Assembly: GCF_002127325.2 (NCBI RefSeq)
Contig: NC_035449.2
Coordinates: 140,493,807-140,557,806 of the forward strand
Reading direction: 5' to 3'
Origin: Helianthus annuus
Taxonomy: Eukaryota > Streptophyta > Magnoliopsida > Asterales > Asteraceae
Length of the DNA stretch: 64,000 nucleotides
In this document: positions 22,519-33,618 of the stretch, in pieces
Layout of the letters: each line of letters opens with the position of its first letter
Position numbering within the stretch: position 1 is the first letter of the stretch
Program-made: the position numbers and the translations under genes
The notes under the pieces: generated by a model
Database searches by the model: none
What the model was told of the DNA's origin: nothing
Seen by the model: the letters and a program-made list of their open reading frames with translations, nothing else

Positions 22519-25500
22519 TTAGTCGAAGAAAATATCCACCCAAGCCTGACCAGCCTTGGGTGTCACCGAGTCATCAACACTCGGTTTCTTACCTCCTCTC
22601 TTCTTCTCATAGAACTCTTTAACCCCTTTGACTTTTCGGTCAATCATCTTACCAAAGATATGTTTTACCTTGGGGTTAAAGACTTTCTCAGCATCAAAAT
22701 CCTGTTTGTCAGAATAAAATTGGTTAGAAATTTCAACTTTACCAATTTTCTTCTTATAATTTTCAGCCCGAAGTGATGGAAAATTCTCCTCATTCACAGT
22801 CGGAACTGATTTATCATCTTTCAAAATAGCTTCACATTTTGAAACAACCTGTGGCTCATCTGACTTTGTGGAGTCAGATTCATTGCCAGAAGATAGCTCC
22901 TCTGATTTTGAACTATCAGAATCATCGCTAGAACTTTCAACAGACTTCTTAACAATCCATTTCTGGTTGTCAGATTTAGCTTTCTTCTGATAAAACTTGT
23001 TTGAACATTCACCAATTTCAAAAGTAGAATTTTTAAACAGTTTAGTTCTATCAAACGGTGGTTCAAACTCAACCATTTTCTCTTTGAGTTTACGAGATAC
23101 TCCCTGTTTTGATTGTATTGCCTTAGTACACTCCCTGGCAATATGTCCAACTTTGTTGCATTGGAAACAGGTTCTCGTATCTTTCTTCTGCTCAACCATC
23201 TTCTTCATTTCATCTTGCTGCTTTGCAAGGAACTCATTGTTTGACTGCCTCCAGAAATCTTTCTTTTCTTCTTCAGATGATGTTCCTGAAACAAATGTCA
23301 TCTCGGATTTAAAATCACGAATATATTTTTCATTTTTCTGTTTTTCTATTGGAGTAAAACCAAGACCTTTCTTTTTGAAATTACCGTTATGGTTTGATTT
23401 CTTTTGGAAACGAGAACCAGAACTGTAACCTTTTTTCTTGTTTAATCTCTGTTGAACTCTTGAGGTGTAAGGTTTAGGTTTACCATTAAGATTTAAATCT
23501 TTTATTTCAGAAATGTTAATTTCTATAAGTTTGAAAACCTTTTTTATCAGTTCAGTTTTGACACCTCTTATTGGAAATTCCTCATCAGAATATAATTTGT
23601 CAGAATCATTCAAAGTATAAGCCACTTTAAATGTTTCATCACTCAAATTAGATTTTGATAACATGAATTCTTTGTCATAAACTATTTTGTCCTTTTTTTC
23701 TGTTTGACCCGGAGTGCTTGACTCAGACTTTGACTCTGAACTAGACTCCAACTTTGACTCCTCTGTTTCATCGTTTTCTAACACATGATCCACCACTATC
23801 TTCATCAATTGAGACTGTTGATCAGTGTCAGATGATGTAAACGTGACATCAATACTTTCTGGTAGATTGACTGACGACTCCGACTCCCACTGTAAGTTTA
23901 TAGCCTTTTTTGACTCTTTCATCATTTGGATTTCTAGCCAAATATCCATTTTCCAGCGGGGGTGGGCACTTGTTGTAACTGACACCTTGTTTCTTACCAG
24001 ATGCCGTCTCTTCAGTGTCTTTCTTCTTTTTAGTCTTTTTCACTGGAGTCTTTTCTTCAATCTTTTCTTCTGAAACTTTCTTTTCTTAGGTTACATCATT
24101 GTCCTCAAATGCCTTTAAGCTTTCAGCTGTCGGATAAATCCTGTCAATGACATAAGACGAACATGAGTAACTTTTCAATAAACGATTTACACGTTCAGTT
24201 TCAATTCTCTGTAGCTCAAGTTTCTGTTCAAGAGCAGCACACTTCTCAATATAATTGTTCACAACTTTTTGCTTGACCATGAACGCTCCCTGAAGTGTCT
24301 TCATTGCAGTTGCTTGCTCTTCACTTGTATCATTGTACATGTTCATCGCTTTGTTGAGCACATCATATGACTCCTTCAACCTGTTCATATTGTGAATCAG
24401 CGAACTGTTTTGTTTCTTTACAGCTTCACAATTTTCACAAGTTACTGGACTCTTTTTCGCAACAGCTTCTTCATTAATCTCAAACTTTGGAACTTCTTTC
24501 ACTTTCCTTCTAATCACCGGAACCTCTTCATCATCACTACTAATCGGTGTCTTTACCCTTTTCTTTTTCTTCTTTGCCTTCTCATCCTCGCTGTCACTTT
24601 CTGCCACCATCTTCAAATGTTGTGCCATTCTTTTTGCATAGTACTCAGTTCCATCATCATCACTATCTTCTTCAATTCTTGCAACGAAAGCTTTGTGAGC
24701 TGTATGGCCTGTGGCTTGATCAGGAATATAATCATCCCAAGTAAAATTCTCCCAGCTAAAACCCTCTAGTAATTTCTCATCATCTTGATCAATCAAACAA
24801 GCTTTTCCATCAGCTGAAACATATTTATCCCAGTTGAATGGTTTCTTTTCATCTTGATTAACCACACAAGCTCTCTTTCCAGAATCTTCAATCACACTTC
24901 TTCCATGTGCAGTTTGTGCCTGATGTTGTTGTTGTTGAGGTGATTGTTGTGCAACTTGATGATAGATGGCCTTTCGATAGTAATCATTGTTGTTGTTGAA
25001 AGGATTCTGAGCTCCACTTGCTTCGCGGTTGGTGCACTCCCTCTTGAAGTGACCTTTCTCCCTGCAACGAAAACAAGTGACTTTAGATTTGTCAAAACCT
25101 ACAGTAGAAACATTCGCCTCACGAAGATCATCTCTCCCCGTGATCTGCTTGAATTTCTCAGCTCTCCTTAACACGCTGGCCAAACACCATTTTATGTCCA
25201 TCAGCTCCATCTCTTCAGCATCTATTTGGTCGTAATCCTCCTTTGTTAGCATTGGATTCCCGATACGACCTGCAACAAAACAACTGTAAGATTCTAAAAC
25301 CATTCCCAATAAAGACATTTGATTTTTAGCAACTTCATCTGAATAATCTTGATCATTATCAAGATTTAAAACAATATTGCATTGAATTTTTCTTCCATTC
25401 TTTGTTGCTGAAATGTTCGGATCTAATGATGGAAATGATGAGAAACTGGTATTGCTGCTTGATCCTTTTGATGAACTTCCGGTTGAATTCTTGGCGTTGT

Positions 25501-26309
25501 AAGCAGTTTCCACTTTTGGAGATAGATTTGTAGATTTCTCATTTACCCCTGCTTTGTAGTACAACCCAATGTCCTGTTCACCGTCGAAATCTTTCATTTG
25601 AACAATTTTTCTTTGCTCCATCTCTTGAGCTTCTAACTTTTCAATGAAATTTGCTCAAGGTTAACGTGCTAAATCCTTTCTTGTTCCTGAGCATCATCAA
25701 ATATGTCCCCCATGTTTCGTGTGGCAATGCATCTGCTAGTTTCTCAATCAGTTCTTCATTGTCTTTGTTGATGCTTATCCTCTTCATATTCACCAACAAA
25801 TTGCAATATCTTTCGATGATTTGCTTTGTGCTTTCATTTTTCAATCCACGAAACAAGTCAAATTCTTTCTTTAACAAAGATTTCTTGTTCTTGATCATTT
25901 CCTGACTACCAACAAACTTTGATCTTAAAGCTTTCCAAATTGAATATGAGCTTCCATTGTGTTGCAATAAGACCATGATATCTTCTTTTACAGCTTGTTG
26001 TAGTAAATTCAGCATCATTTTCTCATTTTTGTATTTCTTTTTGTCATCTGCACTCATATCCTTGATCGCAACTTCCTCTTCATCGTCATTTAACGGTCTC
26101 ACATACTTCATCTCAACACACTCCCAAGCGTCTAGGTAATTAGCTTGTACCCAGTTTTCGAAACGGCCTTCCCAACCTTTATATTCTTCTATGTTCATGA
26201 GTTTGGGCGGTTTTTGCATTGTTCCCGTTTCGTTTTCTAGCATTGTGTTCTGTGCAATAGTGATCGGGGTAACTGGAGTAGCGAATGCGTTGTAGAATTC
26301 TTCATCCAT
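22519..26309 (-). pseudogene. gag-like gene with two CCHC zinc knuckles, broken in three places
   Basis: Three successive - strand frames form one Gag-like gene. 26309-25641 (222 aa) is a UBN2-type Copia capsid domain (EYKGWEGRFENWVQA near the N-terminus). A single-base insertion near 25657 shifts it into 25621-24086 (511 aa), which has the knuckle CFRCREKGHFKREC at about 25090-25040 and a coiled-coil-like C-terminal half. A stop at 24086-24088 and another shift near 23890 lead into 23985-22519 (488 aa). That part has a second knuckle CFQCNKVGHIAREC (about 23175-23130), acidic Ser-rich stretches and the end QAWVDIFFD. Total length is about 1260 residues, far above a usual Copia Gag. No pol follows. 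It is a pseudogene as it stands. Confidence 0.8.
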
Positions 26310-26339
26310 TTTTCAGATTTCAAAAATTTCACAAAACAG

Positions 26340-26690
26340 CCTTGGTTTGAGCGAAATCACCAATTTAAGTGAGATTCCTGTTTTGGAGCGAAATCAACAA
26401 TTTCAACCTGGAGCGAAATCACTAAGTATTCAGGAGCGAAATCACCAAGTACCCTGGAGCGGAATTAAAATGTAATCAGGAGCGAAATCACCAAGTATCC
26501 AGGAGCGAAATCACCAAGTACCCTGGAGCGAAATCACTAAGTATTTAGGAGCGAAATCACACTGCCAACAGGAGCGAAATCAGAAACTTTCCTGGAGCGA
26601 AATAGTGATTTGGAGCGGAATTAAAGGCAAACTTCGAGCGAAATCAGAAGTGATGTCATCATTTCTCGAACTTGTTTCAAGCGAAAGTAC
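26340..26690. repeat. GAGCGAAATC leader minisatellite
   Basis: About 13 copies of GAGCGAAATC (or GAGCGGAAT variants), spaced about 20-25 bp and often followed by ACCAAGTA, fill the untranslated leader between the primer-binding site and the gag start at 26309. The same word occurs several times in each LTR. Confidence 0.85.
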
Positions 26691-26893
26691 AATTATGTCC
26701 AGTTTTAATTCGAATTTGCTGATGAAATTTTCAAGGCTTTGTTAGATACTAATTCCGAGCAACATGTCCAAAAATCAGATCAATTCGATAACTTTTTCCT
26801 GGTTAATTAGCAAAAGACAATGTAGAAGGTGTAGAAAAACAGAAATTTCGGCTGAATTGACAAGAGCTCTTCCTCCTTAGCTCTGATACCACT

Positions 26894-27373
26894 TGTAGGA
26901 TCGGTTTCGGACCCAATTGAGTCTATCAGAAGAACTTTTCCTGATTTGAATGACGGAAACAGACAAATCGGGTTCAATTCACCGAGTATTCACTTTTAAC
27001 TGTTGATTCTATTTATTTTGATGACGTTTACAATCGAGTCAACACTTCGGCAGCACTTCGTGGCTCACCGGAAGACAATCACCTAAAACTATGTTCTAAT
27101 TTCGCTCTAAATGACAATCTATATATAGTTGTCCTGATTTCGCTCCAACATGCTTGAACAACAGGAGCGAAATCAACATTTTTCATCATGAGCGAAATCA
27201 GGCTCTAATGGGTTTCGGGCGGAATCAGGCTAATGAGGTTTCGCTCCAAATGACAAGATGTCATTTGGAGCGGAATCACACCTATATACAATTTCTTGAT
27301 TCTCGTGACCTATTCTATCCTACACAACTCAAGACTCGATACAAGACAAAGTCGACAGATGTATGCACCAACA
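26894..27373 (-). repeat. 5' LTR of the Gag-only element
   Basis: 480 bp, TGTAGGATC...CACCAACA on the + strand, so the retroelement reads TGTTGGTGC...CCTACA. A TATA-like TATATATAG (complement of CTATATATA, about 27118-27127) would drive leftward transcription. It contains GAGCGAAATC words in both orientations. Compared with the other LTR it keeps a roughly 27-bp piece near 27258 that the other lacks. Confidence 0.9.
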
Positions 27374-27527
27374 TAATTTAAATTTAACTTCAGTAACTAA
27401 GAATAAGTTTAAGCCAATTTTGATATAATAAACATAATTATCTCATTAATTAACATTAAAAACATAATTAGTAATGGAACATTTATTTCATTTAAAAGTT
27501 TATGTTATCACTGTTAAATAGTATAAT

Positions 27528-29602
27528 GAGTAAACTGCAATTTTACACCCTGAGGTTAGGGGTCATTGGCATGTCTACCCCCCCTAAGAAAATAATTGCA
27601 ATTTTACCCCCCACTGTTTGCTCTTATGTCGCATGTTTACCCCTCGGCGTCAAAGTGGCTAACAGATCTGTTAACTCTAAGTTGAAATGACTATATTACC
27701 CTTACATTTTACCCCCCAACATTCCTGTTAAGTCGCACAATTACCCCCCACTGGTAAATTACTAATTTGTCCTTTGTTATTACCCCCTGTACTTTGTGTT
27801 AAGACACAACATTACCCCCTGAAATTTACAAAACCCTTCCCGCCAAAATCAAATACCTGTTCTATGATTCTATAATAAAAAATCTGAACCTGTTCTTTGA
27901 TCTAAAACCTAATTCTGATTTTTGAACACGTAATCTGAAATGTAACAATCATACTTGTTCAAAAATCTGAAACCTAACAAGCAAAGACTCCAAAACTGGT
28001 AAATTACTAATTCTGAACCTGTTCTATGCATATGTTATAAGAACTGCAGGACGAACGAAAGACTCCAAAACTGTTCCATTTAAATGCTTGAAGAAAAAAA
28101 CAGCAATTAAGAACATTATGCATCGGGAAGTGTTCAAAAATCAGCAATTAAGAAAAAAATCAGCAATATCATGCAATGTGAACAAATCAAGCATACCTGC
28201 ACTAACAATTTCACATTTATATCAAATCAGTTATTTCTATAAGGTGTTCAAACCAAGCATACCTGTTCAACCAGTGTGAACAAATCAAGCATACCTGCAA
28301 TGTGAACAAATCAAGCATACCTGTTCAACCAGTGTGATCAACCAAGCAAACTGTCATTTTAGAACTTATGCACATGCAAACTGTCATTTTAGAACTTATG
28401 CACATACAACAACTGTGATCAACCAGTGTCATTTTAGAACTTATGCACATGCAAACTGTCATTTAGACTGATCTGATTAAGCACACTTATGCCCAACCTA
28501 CCAGAATCTGATTAAGCCACTTGTGCCCAACTGTGTGTTATTTACAACCTACAAATGCCCAAACTGTCAGAATTTGATTAAGCCACTTATGCCCAAACTC
28601 ATATTCAGACATTGTAACACATTCAGACAATGTGTTCAGGACTTATGCAAACTGTCAACAAGCTTAGTACTAGGTAAACAAGCTGCAAATGCACATGAGT
28701 GTGCTGCTAATTTTGATCAAACATAATGTCAACAAGCTTAGTACTAGGTAAACAAGCTGCAAAAGCTTTTTTGATCAAACATAATGTCAACAAGCTAATT
28801 TTGATCAAACAATATACCCAAAAGCTTTTAGACAAAAGCTAAATAAGTTAAGTTAGGTTAACCTACATATTACATAAAAGCTTCGATTAAGTTAAGTTAA
28901 CCTACATATTACACAAAAGCTAAATAACTACTAGACTAAACATCCGCTCAACTCTCCCGGTGGTAGATGGAAGTTGAGGACAGGCCTCCCAAACACAGAG
29001 ACCACCAGGTGGACCACCAAAGATGAGCTTGATAAGCTTATCGTCAGGTCAACTGTAAAAAAACCAACAGTGAACCAAATCAGACCCTAAACCCTGTTTA
29101 TAACATGATAATGACTAAATCTAACCCTGATTAACTAACATTGGCCGATTATACCTTTGGTGTGGCGGATGATATAGCAAAGTAGCCAACAAAAGACCGG
29201 CATTTCCACTGATCTGAAGATAGCGGCTGTGGTTGTTGTGATCGAACGAGGAGAAGAATGATCGGACGAGGAGATGTCGCCGGAGAGACACTGATCGCCG
29301 CCGGTGTGTTATGTTGCCGGAGAAGAAGGTTGAAGGTCGATGGTGGGAAGGTAGGGGGTAATTATGCTTTGGTCTGTTACTTATAGGGGGTGTTGTATCA
29401 AAGAAGCTTGACATAAAAGCAAAATGACAATTTTACCCTTTGACCATCAGGTTATAATGTTGACTATTAACCCACATTGACTCCGGGGGGTAAACATGCG
29501 ACATAAGAGCAAACAGTGGGGGGTAAAATTGCAATTATTTCCTTAGGGGGGGTAGACATGCCAATGACCCCTAACCTCAGGGTGTAAAATTACAGTTTAC
29601 TC
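27528..29602. mobile_element. 2-kb Mutator-type foldback with internal tandem repeats
   Basis: The ends GAGTAAACTGCAATTTTAC and complement form inverted arms of more than 150 bp rich in CCCCC/GGGGG (27528-27700 and 29410-29602). The flanks TAGTATAAT (27519-27527) and TAATATAAT (29603-29611) match at 8 of 9 positions. The interior has several unrelated short tandem duplications (28180-28340, 28370-28450, 28620-28790) and an unrecognised GC-richer patch (28930-29400), which could be captured sequence. No transposase was found. Confidence 0.8.
28930..29414 (-). other. unrecognised GC-rich patch inside the foldback, possible captured sequence
   Basis: The base composition rises against its AT-rich surroundings. 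The - strand frame 29414-29121 is Ser/Arg/His-rich and starts near a plausible leader. The segment 29050-28930 reads as an open frame containing IFGGPPGG. I do not recognise either. Transduplicated exon pieces are known in Mutator-like elements, but this is only a suggestion here. Confidence 0.25.
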
Positions 29603-29655
29603 TAATATAATTTATTGTGAGACCATCCGTGTACCACAAGTAAACTAAACTAGTA

Positions 29656-29692
29656 AGTGGTCCGTCAGTAATCCAAGTTTGCCGTTAAAAAA
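29656..29692 (+). mobile_element. 3' fragment of a SINE
   Basis: The phrase GTGGTCCGTCAGTAATCCAA plus a short A-run matches the 3' tail of the SINE at 56452-56681. A TAAACTAGTA-like word lies on both sides (about 29641 and 29696), consistent with a 5'-truncated insertion and its target duplication. Confidence 0.55.
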
Positions 29693-30004
29693 AGTATAAA
29701 CTAGTAGTATATGAAATGAGTTTTGCACTTTTGTTATAGTCATTTCCTTTATTTGGTCTTGTACTCATCGAGTACCTTTTATTTATTTGGTTCAGAGACC
29801 AAAGTCATACTCAAAGAATCAAATTTATCTGTTTATGGTCTCATGTATCTGATAATTACCCGTTTAGATGTATACAATATATTAAAAAAATTTAATTACC
29901 CTATTAACATTTCTATAATTGTAATAAAATTTAAGTTTCTAGCAATTTCCTCGTATTTTTTATTATAGATTTTAAAATGATATACTATATTAATATAGCT
30001 AATT

Positions 30005-32449
30005 GTGGGAGTGATATACTATATTAAAGCGGCGGTGGCCGATTGTGGGAGTGATAAGTCTCCCGGCCCGGACGGTCTTAATATGAGGTTCATCAAAAAA
30101 TTTTGGCATTTATTTGAACAAGACTTCAAAGAGGTGATGGACACTTTTTTTTAGTAATGGGGAAATTAGTGTGGGCAGCGGATCATCCTTCATAACGTTA
30201 GTTCCTAAATGTAAAGACTCGGTGGAGCTAAACAACTACATGCCTATAAATCTCATCGGTATAATTAGCATGGTTGTTTCTAAGGTTCTCGCGAATTGGC
30301 TAAAGAAGGTTATTGGCTCGGTTGTGTCGGACTCGCAGTCAGCGTTTCTGGAAGGTAATTTCATTCTTGACGGGCCCTTGATGGTTAACGAAATCTTCAG
30401 GTGGGGAAAAAAGTTCAAGAAAAAAGGTTTCTTCTTCAAGATTGACTTTGAGAAAGCGTATGATAACGTGAACTGGAATTTTCTCATCGACATCATGCCT
30501 AAGAAGGGATTCCCGGAGCGTTGGTGTCTCTGGAATAAGGGTATTTTGAAATCTGCCCGTTCGTCAGTTCTTGTCAATGGTTCGCCAACGTTTGAGTTTC
30601 AATGTTATAAGGGTCTAAGGCAAGGTGATCCTATTTCGCCGTTCCTTTTCATTATGGTTATGGATGTCCTGTCTTATTTGCTTGATAAGGAAAAGTCGGA
30701 TGGTCTTATAAATGGGTTGCAGTTGCCAAACAATGGTCCTTGGATCTCCCATCTTTTTTATGCGGACGACGTGATCATTCTAGGGGAATGGTCGGAAGAG
30801 AGTATTCTCAATGTGGTTCGTCTCTTAAGGATTTTTCACTTATGTTCCGGTCTTAAAATAAACTTAGATAAATCGAATATTTATGGTTTGGGTGTGGAGG
30901 AAGAGACTCTTAGTGAAATGGCGTCGTTGGTCAGATGCAAAGTAGGGTCTTTCCCTTTTTGCTACTTAGGGATCAAAGTCGGTGCGAACATGAATCGGAT
31001 TGAGAATTGGAGACCTGTATATTAGGTGTTTGATGCTCGGTTATCTAGATGGAGGGCTTCTCTGTTATCGATTGGAGGTAGAGTGGTGCTCATTAAATTT
31101 GTTCTTGAGAGCCTCTCCAACTATTACTTTTCTATTTTTAAGGCCCCGGGCAAAGTTATTGCTGATTTAGAGGCGAAAATAAGAAGGTTCTTGTGGGGAG
31201 GTTTTGAAGGTAGCAAGAAGCTCCATTTGGTGGCATGGAGTAGGGTTACTCTCCCGAAGAATTAGGGTGGTCTTGGCCTAAGCAAGCTCAAAAATATCAA
31301 TGTTTCGCTTCTCTCTAAGTGGGGGTGGAGGTTAAAGGTGGAGCCAAACAAATTGTGGGTTAGGGTGGTGAATGCTATTCATAACACTCGGCTTAACTGG
31401 GACTTTATCCTTTATAGAAGATCGATGGGTGGTGTGTGGTGCAATATAGCGAAAGTTCTTTCGAAGACATCGGTAGAAGGTCGGCCGTTAAGACTTTTCT
31501 TTCGAAGCAAGGTTGGGAACGGGAAGGATACGTCATTTTGGTTGGACCCGTGGTTATGTAATGAGCCTCTTAAAATCGTTTTTCCTAATCTGTTTAAGAT
31601 AGAAAAGGAGAAGAGGTGTAAGGTGGCGGACCGGTTCAATTATCGGACTGATGGTAGCGGCCTTGTCCTTAATTTTGTGTGGGCCTGGGCCAGATCGCTT
31701 TCGGATGGCATGGAGGTTAATGAACTGGCTGATTTGTGCGGGAGGTTGCTTAATGTCAATCTTGTGGATTGCGCTGATTCGTGGGAGTGGATCGGTGCTG
31801 ATGACAAGGTGTACAGTGTGAAAGCTGTAAAAAGGTTACTAAACAAAGCGGAGGTGCAAAACGTTAGTCCGGTGGAGCCGATTGAAGATTGTAAATGGAT
31901 CCCAGATAAGTTTAACATATTTATGTGGAGATCGGCGATGAATCGAATAGCGACGGTGGAAGCTCTAAAAAAAAGAAACTTTGTCGTTCAGGAGGAGTCA
32001 TGTGTTTTTTACAGGGATGGTGAGGATTCGGTGGTGTATTTATTCTCTTCCTGTTACATTGCGGCAGTGGTTTTGAACAATATCAGCCAGTGGTGCAACA
32101 TTCAAAATCTGTATTTTTTCGGTTTCAAGGACATCCTAGAGATTCATGGTCATGTGGGTTTGTAGGGAGATAAAAAGGAAGCATTCAAAGGCATTGTGCG
32201 GATCACGGTTTGGAATATTTGGAAAGCTAGAAATAAGGCAAGATTCGAAAATAAGGAAATAAAGGCGGGCGATATTATAAGCGAGGTGAAAGCGTCGGGT
32301 TATTTGTGGTTTAAAAATAGATCTAGGTTTAAAAATTTGTCTTGGAATGATTGGTGTAAATTTGTAATTACGTAGTTGGTTGTGTTTTTGGGCCCCTCGG
32401 TTTGAGGGCGTCGGTGTTTTTTTTAATGAAGTATACCTTTCAAAAAAAA
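30005..32449 (+). mobile_element. 5'-truncated L1-type LINE with perfect target duplication
   Basis: 2445 bp bounded by a perfect 17-bp target duplication TATTAATATAGCTAATT (29988-30004 and 32450-32466), ending in the family tail TATACCTTTC plus A8. The 5' junction (30005-30056) is scrambled: a LINE-derived phrase and a copy of flanking DNA precede the uninterrupted LINE sequence. The element starts inside the reverse-transcriptase domain. Confidence 0.95.
30029..32374 (+). pseudogene. LINE ORF2: reverse transcriptase plus zinc-binding domain
   Basis: The reading begins KSPGPDG. After a one-base excess in a T8 run near 30148 it continues in a single frame: reverse-transcriptase core (30171-31025) with the catalytic FYADDVI at about 30758-30778, connection (31026-31265), and C-terminal region (31338-32374) with FWLDPWLC and a final NDWCKF. 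Three in-frame TAG stops (31023, 31263, 32163) break it; at least the second stands where relatives have glutamine (CAG to TAG). Zinc ligands are degraded (CPLC-like site reads CVFY, the His reads Tyr). It cannot make full ORF2. Confidence 0.9.
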
Positions 32450-32571
32450 TATTAATATAGCTAATTCAAAGAGGTTTCAACTTTCAACTAATACCCCAAA
32501 CCCATAAAAAATGTAAACTAATTTATTTTTCAACTCCATACCCGAATACCAAACCCGTAACCCATTATGAA

Positions 32572-33232
32572 TAGGGCTATAAAAGAACCGGACATTCAGT
32601 GAACCGTCCGTCAACCATTCGGCTGAAAGTTTCTTCGTTTAATAAATGAACGAACATGAACAAAGGTTGTGTTCATTCGTTTATGTTTGTGAACATTCTG
32701 TAATGTGTTCATTTATGTTCATTCATTTAAAGGTTTTATATGCTATATTTTTGTTTTATTGTTTTTCGTTTTAAAAATTGAAACCCTACAATATATGTCC
32801 CCTAACATCACTCATTTGACCATTACATTTTCAGTTTGTGTTAAAACTCGACAAATTAGTTTCTTAATTTTGGATTTAATCATGTTTTTGATAATTATGT
32901 GAACTGTGCTCAGATAATTACGTTAAGTGTTTTTGTTTAGATTCTTCTTAACCTTTGTGATGAAAAATGCAAATTTTATTCTAAAATGAATATATGTTCG
33001 TGTGTATTCATTTGTGTTAATAAATGTTGTTTGTGTTCATTTATGTTCATAAACATTTGTTTGAGTTCATTTGCGTTTGGTAAGTGTTATGAACACGTTC
33101 ATTTCCTTAACGAACGAACACGAACAAGAAATCTCGTTCAGAAACCGTTCATGAACAAGCTCCTTCCTTAATGAACGAACACGAACACGAACAAAGCATC
33201 ATTCTTGTTCGTTCGATTTGTTTACAACCCTA
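32572..33232. mobile_element. hAT-like non-autonomous element
   Basis: It begins TAGGGCTATAAA and ends TTTACAACCCTA (two mismatches to an inverted repeat). The flanks ATTATGAA and AGTAAGAA agree at 6 of 8 positions. The interior is filled with GTTCATTT/GAACGAAC words in both orientations, as in other hAT MITEs. A second possible end, TTTTACAGCCCTA, finishes at 33262 and fits the terminus better but gives no target duplication. No transposase. Confidence 0.6.
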
Positions 33233-33262
33233 AGTAAGAATGTTTTGTGTTTTACAGCCCTA

Positions 33263-33618
33263 AATATTTTTTATGATGACTTATTGAAAGAAAACGATGA
33301 AATATCTTTAGAGCATCCCAAATTAGAGGATTCTTAGCCATCCATGGTTGACGCGGTCCTTAGGCGGCGACAAATGTGAAAAAAGCCAATTAGTCTATGA
33401 GGACGATCACCCAAATGATAATGTGTTAGGAATTTGACATGGGAGAGAAAGAGGACGACATCCGTAAAGAATGTGTTTATGAAGGTAACCCACGTTACAC
33501 CATCTATGTACATAGATTGATCTGGTCAAAAATTTATTTTTGACAATATAAACAAAGTTAGTTACAATCATTGGTACTCAGTCTTATAGTCCTAAATAGG
33601 TTTATTTTTTTTAAATTT
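33263..33618. other. no gene seen
   Basis: Short intergenic stretch between a hAT-like element and the Helitron insertion site. No frame or repeat stands out. Confidence 0.4.

Larger units (their letters stand above)
20099..27373 (-). mobile_element. non-autonomous LTR retrotransposon encoding only Gag (TR-GAG-like)
   Basis: A 7275-bp element on the - strand. The LTRs are 26894-27373 (5') and 20099-20577 (3'). Next to the 5' LTR is a primer-binding site for initiator tRNA-Met (26879-26891); next to the 3' LTR is a polypurine tract (GAGGGGGAGTC on -, about 20578-20590). The flanks CAATT (20094-20098) and TAATT (27374-27378) fit a 5-bp target duplication with one change. The only proteins are Gag-like pieces (26309-22519). 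No protease, integrase, reverse transcriptase or RNase H signature is visible in 20578-22518. Gag-only elements are known as TR-GAG retrotransposons and must borrow a partner's enzymes. Confidence 0.85.
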
